DNA of 64,000 nt from Urophycis tenuis (taxonomy: Eukaryota > Chordata > Actinopteri > Gadiformes > Phycidae): NCBI GenBank assembly GCA_036785325.1, contig JAXIVH010000303.1, positions 1 to 64,000 on the forward strand, in the 5' to 3' direction. The translations under genes and the position numbers were made by a program. Positions within the stretch are counted from its first letter, which is position 1. The number at the start of each line of letters is the position of its first letter. The notes below the pieces were generated by a model. The model did no database searches and was not told where the DNA came from. It saw nothing but the letters and a program-made list of their open reading frames with translations. Positions 45,038-55,939 of this stretch are shown here, in pieces.

Positions 45038-46124
45038 CGCTATGGTGAGCAGAGTAGGCCGGCTGGAGAACGAAGCCGAAGTGACCCACAGCGTTTCAAC
45101 CGCCCCAAGATGCCCAGCACTTTCAGCTTGCGCCGAGTTCCTGCACAGCCTTTCACTGCCTTGCCACCAGCGCTGCGGGCTCCTGCACAGCAGCAGCAGC
45201 GAGGGCATTTCCCCGATGGACACCTGAATGCAAAAGAAATTCACTTTTCATTTGTTTCAAATCGAACACATCAAATGTGTATAGTCATCAGTATCCTCAC
45301 CTGACATTTTCAATCATGTGGCGTACAAATTCTTTAAAGCCGTTTGTTCTCAGGAATCATTTAAGATGACTCATTTGATGACTCATAATCATTTACAGAT
45401 TACAAACAGTGAAGCGTCTTTGTTTTTACTACCAGGCCAAACGCCCACACTTGCCTCCATCAGGCAGATCTCTTGTGAAGGATTGTCGGATTTTCCACCA
45501 CAGAGAGGAGGCTCGCTCCCAGGCTCAGTGATGACAGCCGGGGCGTCCACGTGCACGGCGCTCTGATGAAGAAGTCGGGCCAAACGGCAGCGCTTCATCC
45601 TGCGGCCCTGACGAATCCGGGAAGACAACGGGCAACCAAGCAGTGAACAGCAGCACCTTGAGGCAGCCACAGAACGACCATTACTAAATGAGTCATTACT
45701 TAGAAAGCAAAACAAACTGCTGACGACATTCATGAATGTTGGCCTGTAGCAGGCTCCAAAGGGTTATTCTCCTGGGACCGAAGTAAGAAAAGTAATAGTG
45801 ATAGAGTCCTTCAAAAGAGTAAAAAGGTGGTACAGTACAGAGGACATATGTTTTCATAACAATAGGCTGGGTCTCAGGAGGTTAAAACACCCACTGTGTT
45901 TAACTAGCAGTCCAACATTCCTTACCATGCATTGGTACGTTTCAATTCGAGTGTGTAAATTGCATCACACAGACAGGTCAAGTCAAGGTCATGAACTATG
46001 GTGGGAAGAAAAGAACACAAAAAATAAACCTCACAAAAGACATGATGAAACCAGATGAGTGTGTTTGGGAAATATTTAATGATGGTTGATGAAAGGGAAC
46101 CAGATGTCCAAGGAGTTGTGGGGG

Positions 46125-46177
46125 CGGACATCCTCCCAGACAGCCCCATTCAATGGGGCTGTCTGGGAGGATGTCCG
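46125..46177. repeat. Perfect 26-bp hairpin with 1-nt loop
   Basis: Arms 46125-46150 and 46152-46177 are exact reverse complements around C46151. Confidence 0.9.
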
Positions 46178-47329
46178 ATTGCTGACGGCTTCTGCGATCC
46201 AGAGATGCTTATCTTACTGCATTTCACACTGTGGTGAATAATATGAAGCATGCACACGGTGATCCGAGAAAACATTGCATTACCTTGAAAATGGAAAAGG
46301 TGTTCAGGGCTAGGCGGACGGAAAATGCCCACCCTGTGGCAATGTTTGCACACTGAGATACACAAAGAGGCAATCATGGAGAAAACACATTACAGTGAAC
46401 ATTCCACATGCATGAAGGAGGCACCCACACCACACACCACAAAGCAATGTAACTGGGAAATGCAGCCCTCCAAATAAACTCAAGAGGACTTGTAGGACAC
46501 CTTCCCATCCAAATCCTGGCCGAGGATTGAAGTGCCACATTCAACATGCCATGGCAACTCAAGTAAAACGAAAGTTAGAGGCAAGTCCGTGTGGAATGAG
46601 TGCTCAAGCTGTTACTTACCAATTTGACAGCATCATGTTTTCCTGGAAGATACAGCAACCAAATGCAACGTCAAAGAAGAATTAAGTTTACCTTCAACCT
46701 TTTAAAAGTAACAAAGTAAGATAGTGTGAATAGTTTGGAGCTATGGACAAAGACTATGGCCATCTCTTTTCTACTTATTAAGGAATAATCCTCTCAATCT
46801 TAGTCGTCTCAATAGTCAGTGTTATGGTTCAAGTTCTTTTCTTACATTTACTTTAGTAAAGTATACTCACATTGAAGATGGGTGGCATCAGTTGATCTGC
46901 AGAAGCTGAGGATACCCAAAGAGTTGGGATATTTAGGAGATAAACACGTGTATGTTGCTTTGGATGTCCTTAGCTAACAGAATATTCTTTCACCGGCATG
47001 GTTTCCAGCTCTTGTAAGAAGTTGTGGTGTATGCGGGATAACGTACACCAAATAAACCTATAGCGTTTTTATTATCTTCAGCCTCATACCACAGACTCAC
47101 CTGCTCTCTCTGCTGGAATCTTCAGTGGCCACAGGATACACTGTGCACGAATGTACATTAATTTCATTTTGACTACCAACTATGTAAATGTTTGTGTTTG
47201 GGCAGAAAAGTCAATGAGTTTGTTTACATATTTGTTGCAAAGATGCAAGAGTGAGAAGGAGACAAACCTGTGTGGTCCCGGTTCAATTCCTGGTCCGAGT
47301 CCCTGTCAAAGGGAACTGGGAGCTCTGCT

Positions 47330-47590
47330 CCACGATGTCCAGCTACAGACAGACAACAACGTAAATGTAACTTCAAAGAACCTGACAACACCACCATTGC
47401 CCCATCAAACCAGCCTCACACAAGCTACAAACTCACCATACATGTTCCCTCCTCTGGCAAAGATCTAAGCATGCACACCCTCACCATCTCTAGAACACAC
47501 CCACAAACCTGGTCAGCAGCCTAACCTTAGAACCCACTCCACTCACAGGTCTTCAGACAAGGCTGGATTCAAACATCAAACTACATCTAC
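47330..47590 (+). repeat. Dispersed repeat, copy A
   Basis: Matches 52200-52410 plus 52843-52935: shared phrases CCCTCCTCTGGCAAAG, CAGCCTAACCTTAGAACCC and GGCTGGATTCA. Copy A is uninterrupted, so it shows the state before insertion. Confidence 0.8.
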
Positions 47591-48516
47591 ATTTGTGGTG
47601 CAAAGGACGATTGTAACTCACCCTTTCCACAGCACATGAGTAATGTCCCGTGTTCAGTAGTTTTGTCAGCTGCAGAAATGAGTCGTCATCAATACAGTAT
47701 GTCTCGGCACTCTTTGTTGAGTTTCTTCACATAAATGTGCATGCAATAGTGAGAAGGAGACAGACCTTCAGAGGCCCCGGGCCAATCCCTGGTCCTAGTA
47801 TGTCTCAGAGGTCCTGAGGTCCTTTATTTTAGGGGGATCTCCCAAGCAGTTGTGCATCTTGGGGTTGTACTGGTCGTCTCCCCAGCAAACGCTTCCCTTG
47901 TATTCCTTGCAGAGGATCTTCTCACAGCCTCACAGCACAGCACAGCTGCTTGTTCACATCATAACAGCTGCTTGTTCACATCACATCACAAGGTTCTCAC
48001 AAACTTATCAAACATGCTTTTCTATTGAGTTGAGTGATGAAGCCCAAACTAACATTGAAGAGGACATTGAAGAGCTGAGAATAAAAGAATGGACCTTTCA
48101 ACTGGTTGGCACTGACCCCCAGATAAACATCCAATCAGATTACAGCTTTGTTCGATGTTCTAAAACCAACAGAATCAAAACATCAACAGCTTTCTTCATT
48201 TCTCAACCTCAAAAGATGTTTAATGGTGGCTGGTTTAAGCAGCCTCACCTGGCCAGAAGCAGACCGATTGGACACTGGGGCATGGAGCAATCTATGTGCA
48301 CAGGTTAAACCAGTCATCACCACACACAGACTCAGGAGATCTTTCACATGGCAACATGGATCACCATCTGCATGTACCATTGTCCCTCAAACTCTACAAT
48401 AAACCAGCTTCTGACAGGATCATCCTGTGTCCATGTTCTGGATGAGGCTGGTTAAAGCCACAAACATTGTCGGATTTTATGTAAGACCAGTTGTGCAGAG
48501 AGATGACCAGTTATGC

Positions 48517-48592
48517 AGTGAAATGAAATTACAGTGAAATTACAGTGAAATGAAATTACAGTGAAATTACAGTGAAATGAAATTACAGTTAT
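48517..48592 (+). repeat. Small minisatellite
   Basis: About three copies of a 27-bp unit built from GTGAAATGAAATTACA and GTGAAATTACA. Confidence 0.85.
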
Positions 48593-48599
48593 GCAATAT

Positions 48600-48985
48600 G
48601 GATGGATAACATGTTATGCAGATGAAAGTGACACATTGTATAGTTTGATAACCACAGGCAGGAATGATTTCCTATGTCGCTCTGTGGTGCATCTCGGTGA
48701 GAGGAGTCTTCTGCTGAAAGTACTCCTCCGCTAAGCCAGGGTGGAAAAGAGAGGGTGAGAGGCATTGTCCATGATAGTCTATAGCCTGGACAGCATCCTC
48801 CTATCTGCCACGGTCATCAGCGTGTCCAATTCCTCACCCACTACATCACCAGCCCTCTTGATGAGTCTATTAAGTCCCTTAGTGTCCCCAACCCTCATCC
48901 CACTGCCCCAGCATGTGACAGCAAAGAAGATCGCACTGGCAACAACAGACTCATAGAACATCCTCAGCATTGTCCTAAGACGCGC
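48600..48985 (-). mobile_element. Rex1-like LINE, 3' part of a split copy
   Basis: The minus strand encodes RTMLRMFYESVVASAIFFAV, CWGSGMRVGD and RLIKRAGDVVGEELDTLM, the C-terminal region of the element whose reverse transcriptase is at 51124-52090. A degraded end runs on to about 48600. Confidence 0.85.
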
Positions 48986-51123
48986 ATGTAGACAGGCCGA
49001 GCGCAAATGGCAAAAGGACCGCCTCCATGTGTCCCTCCAAATCCTCCGTAGCTGCCTGGCGGATTACCACCGATGCGTCAAAACCGCTAAATCACAGTAC
49101 TTCTCCACCCTGGTCTCTAGCAACAGTCACAAACCCCAGATTCTTTTCAATACACTTAATTCTCTTATTAATCCCCGTAATGTATCCCCTGTTGTGCCTT
49201 CACCTGCCCTCTGTGATGGCTTTCTAAAATTCTTCATCGACAAGATTGCAGCACTGAGGCATTCCGATACCTCTCCCACCCCACTCCTCGCTCTCCCCCC
49301 CTTCCCTCTGCCGGCTGTCTTCGAGCAGTTTGAGCCCTCTTCCCTGTCCTCCCTCTCCGCTGCAGTCAGACATCTACAGCCCTCCAACTGCCCCTCTGAC
49401 TGTTAACCGTCCCGCCTCATCAAGGATGCCTCCGTTTTTAACTCAGTGGCCCCCTTCCTCCTGCTGTTGGTCAACACCATCCTGTCCTCTGGTTGTGTCC
49501 CGGCTGCCTTCAAGCATGCCGTGGTGCAACCATTACTAAAAAAGCCCAATCTCGACCCCTCTATTCTGTCTAATTTCAGGCCTATTTCCAAACTGCCCTT
49601 CCTGTCTAAAGTCCTTGAGCATGAAGTTTATGTACAGCTGAAATCCGTCCTAGCTACCAACTCCATCTTCGAGAAATTCCAGTCTGGCTTCAGAACAGCC
49701 CACAGCACTGAGACTGCTCTCCTGAGAGAACTGAATGACCTGCTCCTATCTGCTGACTCAGGTTGCCCTGTGGTCCTCGTGCTGTTAGACCTCACAGCCG
49801 CCTTTGACACGGTGGATCACAGGATCCTGTTGTCTCGGCTTGAACACCGTATAGGCATCAAAGGCTTAGCCCTAAAACTCCTTCAGTCCTATCTGGCCGA
49901 CAGGACATTCTCTGTACAGCTCGGAGACTATGTCTCTTCTGCTGCCCCCCTCACGTGCGGGGTCCCTCAAGGCTCTATACTGGGTCCTATCCTGTTCCTG
50001 CTGTACATTCTACCCTTAGGGGAAATCCTGCGCAGCCACTCCATCTCCTTCCACTGCTTTGCCGATGACGTTCAGCTATATCTCCCCCTAAAGGCTGATG
50101 GCCAGGCTGCGCTACAATCATTGCTTGACTGTCTGGCCGACATCAAGGCATGGATGAGTGCAAATTTCCTCAACCTAAATGAACAGAAGACTGAGATAAT
50201 TGTCTTTGGCAAAACTCCTCCAGCTTTTTCCACCTTTGCCCTGGGCCCTCTTGCCTCAAAAATCAAGCCTTCGGTCAGAAACCTGGGCGTTATCTTCGAC
50301 AGTGCCTTCAAATTTGAACAGCAGGTTAGTGCTGTAGTCAGAAAAAGCTTTTTCCACCTAAGAACCCTAGCAAAGACCAAAGCCTACCTGCCCCGTAGTG
50401 CTCTAGAGAGAGTCATCCATGCCTTTATCTCTTCACAACTGGACTACTGCAATGCCCTATATACTGGCATCGACAAATCCCAGATCCGCCGCCTGCAGTT
50501 GGTTCAGAACTCTGCCGCCCGACTTCTCACCTGTACAAAAAAACGTGATCATATCACCCCGGTTCTCGCATCACTTCACTGGCTCCCCATCCGCTACCGC
50601 ATCGATTTCAAACTCCTACTTACTGTATTCAAATCCCTCCATGGTTTGGCCCCCCCGTACTTGTCTGATCTCCTCCACCACCATATCCCCTCTAGAGCAC
50701 TATGGTCAGCTGACCAACTATTGCTGGAAGTGCCCAGGTCCAGGCTCAAAACCAAAGGGGACAGAGCCTTTGCCATAGCGGCCCCCAGTCTTTGGAACCG
50801 CCTCCCTCTCCACATCCGGGCAGCCCAGTCTATATATAGTTTTAAATCCCTACTAAAGACGCACCTCTTTTCACTGGCGTTCGGTTAGGGTCCCCCCTTT
50901 ATTTTCTATTCTATTTATTTATCTATTCTTTCACCTACTTTTTTTCTTTTTATTTTTTTTTCTTTATTTTTTTATTATTCTGTCTTTTTATCTTTTTCTG
51001 TGTCTTGCTCTGTGATCTTGTTTTTATTCTTATGCATTTTTTACTGTGAAGCACTTTGGTGCGGCTTAGCCGTCTGTAAATTGTGCTATACAAATAAATT
51101 TGACTTTGACTTTGACTTTGACT
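48986..51123 (+). mobile_element. L2-like LINE, 5' truncated, inserted in the Rex1-like LINE
   Basis: Begins inside the region upstream of the reverse transcriptase (AERKWQKDRLHVSLQILRSC) and ends in a tandem TTTGACTTTGACTTTGACT tail (51104-51123). Its orientation is opposite to the host LINE. One frame break near 49404 separates the first part from the long open frame 49446-50888. Confidence 0.9.
49446..50888 (+). CDS. L2-like ORF2, reverse transcriptase, 480-codon open frame
   Basis: Reverse transcriptase that copies the element's own RNA at the target site. Motifs in order: NFRPISKLPFLSKVLE, FQSGFRTAHSTETALL, VLLDLTAAFDTVDHRILL (motif A, catalytic Asp), GVPQGSILGPILFLLYILPL, CFADDVQLYL (motif C, FADD), LNEQKTEIIVFG, VRNLGVIFDSAFKFEQQVSA, LDYCNALYTGI, then the usual C-terminus HITPVLASLHWLPIRYRIDF, VPRSRLKTKGDRAF and LKTHLFSLAFG before TAG. 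The frame is open over the whole catalytic core. The endonuclease is missing through 5' truncation, so this copy cannot move alone. Confidence 0.92.
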   Translation: MAPFLLLLVNTILSSGCVPAAFKHAVVQPLLKKPNLDPSILSNFRPISKLPFLSKVLEHEVYVQLKSVLATNSIFEKFQSGFRTAHSTETALLRELNDLLLSADSGCPVVLVLLDLTAAFDTVDHRILLSRLEHRIGIKGLALKLLQSYLADRTFSVQLGDYVSSAAPLTCGVPQGSILGPILFLLYILPLGEILRSHSISFHCFADDVQLYLPLKADGQAALQSLLDCLADIKAWMSANFLNLNEQKTEIIVFGKTPPAFSTFALGPLASKIKPSVRNLGVIFDSAFKFEQQVSAVVRKSFFHLRTLAKTKAYLPRSALERVIHAFISSQLDYCNALYTGIDKSQIRRLQLVQNSAARLLTCTKKRDHITPVLASLHWLPIRYRIDFKLLLTVFKSLHGLAPPYLSDLLHHHIPSRALWSADQLLLEVPRSRLKTKGDRAFAIAAPSLWNRLPLHIRAAQSIYSFKSLLKTHLFSLAFG

Positions 51124-52090
51124 GCAGATGTTGAAGGACCTTAGCCTCTTCAGAAAAAATAGTCGGCTTTGGCCCTTCTTATAGACAGCCTCTGTGTTCC
51201 TGGTCCAGTCCAACTTGTTGTTGAAGTACACCCCCAGGTACTTCAACTCCTCAACATTGCCGACAGGAACCCCCTGGATGAACACAGGGCCCACCGGTGT
51301 TTTGACCCTCCTTAGGTCCACAATGAGCTCCTTTGTCTTTGTAGCATTGAGCTGTAGATGGTTCAGCTCACACCAAGATACAAAGTTGCCCACAACAGTC
51401 CTATACTCACCCTCGTCACCCCCCTCAATACAGCCAACTATTGCAGAGTCATCAGAAAACTTCTGAAGGTGGCAGGACTCAAGTGCAATAGCTGAAGTCT
51501 GAGGTGTAGAGGGTGAAGAGGAAGGGAGAAAGGACCATCCCCTGTGGGGCCCCAGTGTTGCTAACCACCCTGTCAGATACACAGTTCTGTAGGCGTACAA
51601 ACTGTGGTCTGCCCATCAGGTAGTCAACAATCCAGGACACCAAGGGGGATTCCACCTGCATCATCGCCATCTTCTCACCTAGGAGACCCGGCCGTAAGGT
51701 GTTGAAAGCACTGGAGAAGTCAAAGAAAATGACTCTCACAGTGCTCACCGGCTTGTCCAGATGCGAGTAGACTTTGTTCAGCAGGTAGATGATGCAGTCC
51801 TCGACTCCCAGGCTGGGCTGGTAGGCGAACTGCAGCTGGTCCAAGAAGGGTCTGACCATAGGCCTGAGCTGCTCCAAGACAAGCCTCTCCAGGGTCTTCA
51901 TGATATGTGACGTGAGAGCCACCGGCCTGTAGTCCTTGGGGCTGCTGGGGCGAAGCGTCTTTGGGACAGGAACGAGGCAGGACGTCTTCCACATCAGAGG
52001 GACCTTCTGGAGGTGCAGGCTCAGGTTGAAGACATGATTAAGTACTCCACACAGCTGGGGGGCACAGGCTTTAAGTACCCTGGGGAACAC
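51124..52090 (-). mobile_element. Rex1-like LINE, 5' part of a split copy
   Basis: The minus strand, in two frames (break near 51500), encodes SLVPVP-type start (SCLVPVPKTLRPSSPKDYRP), VALTSHIMKTLERLVLEQL, VIFFDFSSAFNTLRPGLL (motif A), GAPQGMVLSPFLFTLYTSDF, KFSDDSAIVG (motif C, FSDD), LNATKTKELIVDL and LKYLGVYFNNKLDW, ending at RLRSFNICS where the L2-like element begins. Confidence 0.88.
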
Positions 52091-52199
52091 ACCATTTACA
52101 TTTAGGGCATTTAGCAGGACTCAGTGCAATAGCTGGAGGAGGCTGGTTAAAGCCACAAACATTGCACCGATGAGCTTAAAATGCAGTTTACCCATGAGA

Positions 52200-52410
52200 A
52201 GTACAACAGCACCCTCTGCTCCAGTGGCAATACTGAGACACCATATCACCATGATGGCTAGCTGCACTACAGACAGGCAGCAATCTGACAACAAACCACA
52301 CTCACCACCATTACCCCATCAAACCTGCCTAATACAGACTACACACTCACCACACATGCTCCCTCCTCTGGCAAAGGTCTAAGCATGTACACCCCAACCA
52401 TAACTAAAGC
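52200..52410 (+). repeat. Dispersed repeat, copy B, left part
   Basis: Corresponds to the first ~200 bp of copy A (47330-47500) and breaks off where the L2 tail starts. Confidence 0.75.
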
Positions 52411-52842
52411 TCTCTTTGTATCTTAGCACTTAGCATCATTGGCCAGGGATGTTGTATGCTAGTGTAAGGATGTGAATAACAGATATACTGTATGTGATAG
52501 GCTGCAGTGAGCAGGTGCAGGGTGATGACGTGAGGAGTCAAAAGGTTACGTCGGGGTTACGCTGGGAAGGATTTAATAAACGGAGGCGCCGTTCTTAGCG
52601 CTCCAAGTGTACGAGTCTCAAAGTGTTTTGTCTGCAGACGAGTATCTTTAAGCCCATACAGTTCGGACGCTACACTAGCAATGGTTATCCTAGCAATTGG
52701 AATGCTTGAAACTTGTCCCGACAACTTAATTACCATAATAACAGCAATGACGTGTTTCACCTTCTTCTGACAAATGTACTTACTATGAGTACCATTGGAC
52801 AAAGGCGTCTGCTAAATGCCCTAAATGTAAATGTAAATGTAA
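52411..52842 (+). mobile_element. L2-like 3' end, split by a solo LTR
   Basis: Matches the 3' untranslated part at 17803-17990: TAGCAATTG...AATGCTTGAAACTTGT and GTTTCACCTTCTTCTGA. It ends in GGCGTCTGCTAAATGCCCTA followed by AATGTA repeats. It is inserted in dispersed repeat copy B. Confidence 0.85.
52463..52674 (+). repeat. Solo LTR, 4-bp duplication
   Basis: 212 bp starting TGTAAGGATGTGAATAAC and ending TTCGGACGCTACA, flanked by CTAG at 52459-52462 and 52675-52678. It has an AATAAA in TTTAATAAACGG. The L2 copy at 17840 lacks it, confirming it is an insertion. Orientation assigned from the AATAAA. Confidence 0.85.
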
Positions 52843-52935
52843 AGCACACCCACAAAGCAGTCACCAGCCTAACCTTAGAACCCCCTCCACTCACAGATCA
52901 CCAGACAGGGCTGGATTCAGACCTCAAACTACTGG
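52843..52935 (+). repeat. Dispersed repeat, copy B, right part
   Basis: Continues copy A from its position ~47500 (CACACCCACAAA...) to about 47590. Confidence 0.75.
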
Positions 52936-53260
52936 TGATGAAGTGACCGCCATCTTTGGTGTTGCAGCTGCGTCTCCCGCTCCTGTCGCTCGTCCCTGGC
53001 TTGCTGGGCCTGGATGAAGGCCGATACTGCAGCCTTGAGCCTATAGATGCGGTCCTCCGGTGGCGCTGACTGTGGCCTGGACTGGGTGCCGCCAACTGGA
53101 ACTGAAGAGGGGGCTGAAGAGGGCACCGACTGGGCCTCTATCGTTGCATCGCTGCTGGGTGCTCTCTGCGCCGCAGCAGTGCCTTGCCGTGTCCGTACTG
53201 ACATTCTAGCCTTGAGTACCGACCGTGGCGGACCACTGGATCCCACCACTGCCACCAAAT
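52929..53260 (-). pseudogene. Start of a second gag next to the LTR
   Basis: The minus strand, directly after the LTR end, reads ATTTGGTGGCAGTGGTGGGA (a PBS-type sequence), then an open frame with MSVRTRQGTAAAQRAP, Ser/Pro-rich sequence and QARDERQERETQLQHQRW, cut off near 52930. No knuckle or pol follows, so only the first ~95 codons of gag remain. Confidence 0.65.
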
Positions 53261-54295
53261 TGTTAAAAGGTAGTTTGTCGAGGGTCTTAGGGTTTGGCAC
53301 AAAGGGCAGAAGTCAGGCAGAAATGGCGTAAATTATGATTTTTATTTTCTATCACCAAAAAGTATGAATCCTCCATTGCAAAATTATTAAGTACAACGAA
53401 AAGAAAAGGGAAATAATAGGAACAAAAATTCTTGATAAACGAAACAAAATGGCTATGGCTATATTCAGCCAGAAACAAAAAGCACTAGATCCAACAACGC
53501 AAGGCTTTAGCAGGGTTTCACACCACCCTTTCAGAGCTATAGGAACCAGCAAGCAATTAATTACTCCTGTCCCCGTCCAGTCCCCGTCCAAATGACACTC
53601 AACCCTTTTTAAGCAGTTGGCAAAGCCCACCCCTGCCATTAATCAATACACAGGCAGGGGTGTTTACTCATAATATCACAAATACATATCAAACAGTTAA
53701 AAGGGTACCGGTACACAATAACAACGCATTAGGTCTACTTAATAATATCACTGCATGGACACATGCCATTACATACAAATAACCTGGTAGACAAAGAATA
53801 ATTGATTTAGTAAGGATGCAAGTGCGTCGTTCGCGAACACGCCCTTCCTTATAGCTATCCCGTATCGGGAGCGCGCTTCCTAGAAGCACCAGGAAATCGC
53901 CAGCCATCGCGACGGTCAGAAGTTGTACTTTGAAACACCAAATACATGAGCTCCGTACAACACACATATTTTCTTATAATATAAAATATGTACAGGCTTG
54001 TACATATTTGTACCAATGCTTATTTTACCGGAACAAAACTGAGTCTTGCCATGAATGAATGAAATGGAAATTAATGAATAAACGTGAATGCGTGGGAAAA
54101 AGTTGGGTGCGATTCAATGTCATGTATGCATCCATCGGTTAAACACACAAACTCAACCCAACACAAAACACAGTCCATGGCAATGAATATTAATAGTTTA
54201 AGCACATGTGCCTTTGTTTAAAAATACCGCATGTTGAAGTTTGGTGCGGCCATTATATGGTCACGTGAGGACGCGCAAATAGCCCCGGCGTCACA
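53261..54295 (-). repeat. LTR of the Gmr1-like element, 1035 bp
   Basis: On the minus strand it starts TGTGACGCCGGGGC after a purine/T stretch (GTACGGGGGTT) and ends TTTTAACA before the PBS-like sequence. Right of it lies the end of pol, left of it the start of gag, so both borders are fixed by context. It contains a TATA-like CATATAATGG near its start. Confidence 0.8.
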
Positions 54296-54304
54296 AACCC
54301 CCGT

Positions 54305-55910
54305 ACTCAAGCTTGACCCTCCTTGTAGAGGTGGGACAAGAAATCAGCAGTCACATTGTCCTTTCCAGCCTTGTACTGGACAGTGAACTTATAAGGCTGT
54401 AACAACAGATACCACCGTGTGATCCGAGCATTATTGTCTCTCATGTCTCATGTCTCTCATCCATTGCAGCCCCCGGTGGTCAGTCTCTAGTACAAACTCC
54501 TTCCCCATCAAGTAGTACTTCAGAGTGTCCAATGCCCACTTGATGGCCAAACACTCAACGGTGGAATACCTAGTCTCTCTAGGGAAGAGTTTACGGCTGA
54601 TGTACTGGATCGGCCTCCACTCCTCTCCTTCCCCCTGCAACAAGACGGCTCCCAGCCCGAGTCCTGAAGCATCCGTTTGGACAGTGAAGGGGAGGTCAAA
54701 GTTGGGGCTGTGCAACACTGGACTGTGACACAGGCTGTTTTTGAGGTCCTAAAATGCCTGTTCACACTCCTCTGTCCAAGCCACCTTGTTGGCGCTTGAT
54801 TTGCGGGTGAGGTCAGTCAGCACAGCGGCCCTGGTGGAGAAGTTGGGTATGAACCGCCGGTACCACCCCACCAGGCCTAGGAAGGAACGCAATCCCTTCT
54901 TGGTTGTGGGCGGCGGGCAGTTTCGCACAGCATCCACCTTGCTCACCTGTGGCTTAATGTTCCCTCCTCCAACAACATACCCCAGGTAGTAAACCTCAGG
55001 TCTGGCCAGCTGACACTTGCTGGCATTGACCACCAGCCCGGCAGCCTTGATCCTTTGGAACACGTCAGTGAGGTAGGTCAAATGCTCATCCCATGATGAG
55101 CTATGGATCACCACATCATCAATGTAGGCGGCGGCGTAGCTTTCAGCCCCTCAGCACCTGGTCCATCATGCGCTGAAAGGTTGCGGCAGCGCCATGCAAT
55201 CCGAAAGGCATAGTGGTGAAGTGGGACAGCCCCGACAGGGCCTTGAAGGCGGCCAGCGCCTGAGACTCCGACGTAAGTGGCACCTGCCAGTATCCTTTGC
55301 ACAGGTCCAGTGTGCTAAGATACCGTGCTTTGCCGAGCCGTTCCACCAACTCGTCCACCCTCGGCATAGGGTAAGGGTCAAAGGCAGAGATGGCGTTGAG
55401 CTTGGAGAAATCCACGCAGAAGCTCAGCCCCCCGTCTTTCTTCGGGACGAGCACCACAGGGCTACACCATTTGCTGCGTGATGGCACAATGACGCCCATC
55501 TCCAACATTGACTGAACTTCCTGCTTCAATGCAGGAATCAGCCTTGCTGGGACCCTCAGCGAAGTCTGGCGGATTGGCCCTGGAGACGTCAGCTTGATGC
55601 TGTGGTGGATCACCGATGTCCGTCCGGGCTTCTCCCGGAATAGCCCCTCAGGAACAATCTGCAGGAGCTCCTCCTGCTGACGACTGGAAAGGTGCTCCAC
55701 AGAGGGATGCGAGGCCTCATCTCTAGCGGTGGGGAAATACTGCTCCTTCAGCTCCTCCTCCTCGTCCACTCTGCGGGCCCACATCAGGTCGCTGGTGGCC
55801 CCTGGTCTGGATATCCACTCCTTGAGCAGGGTAATGTGGAACACCTGCTTTGGCCTTCGTCGATCGGGCATGGCAACCTCATAGGTCACCGGGCCCATCT
55901 TGCGCAGCAC
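54305..55910 (-). pseudogene. Reverse transcriptase and RNase H of the Gmr1-like element
   Basis: Starts with a post-integrase segment (GPVTYEVAMPDRRRPKQVFH), then reverse transcriptase: PVVLVPKKDGGLSFCVDFSK, YLSTLDLCKGYWQVPL, TTMPFGLHGAAATFQRMM, the loop YIDDVVIHSSS just after a frameshift at about 55130, and SFLGLVGWYRRFIPNF. RNase H: FTVQTDASGLGLGAVLLQGE, STVECLAIKWAL and LETDHRGLQWM, ending near DNVTADFLSHL. Confidence 0.87.
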
Positions 55911-55939
55911 CTCAAAGGGACCCTGCCACTTGGCAAGCA

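Larger units (their letters stand above)
45046..48600. other. Mostly unassigned; possible minus-strand exon pair, hairpin, minisatellite
   Basis: No gene is firmly recognised. Minus-strand open stretches at about 45455-45607 and 45046-45227 are exon-like and described as a finding. A near-perfect hairpin lies at 46125-46177, a dispersed repeat at about 47330-47590 and a small tandem array at 48517-48592. The rest (46200-47300, 47600-48500) shows nothing I can name. Confidence 0.5.

Noticed and set aside
47850..48308. 152-codon plus-strand frame
   Set aside because: No domain recognised; its neighbourhood is dispersed repeat and it lacks splice signals.
48517..48592. CRISPR-like array
   Set aside because: Short tandem units without unique spacers in a vertebrate genome; it is a minisatellite.
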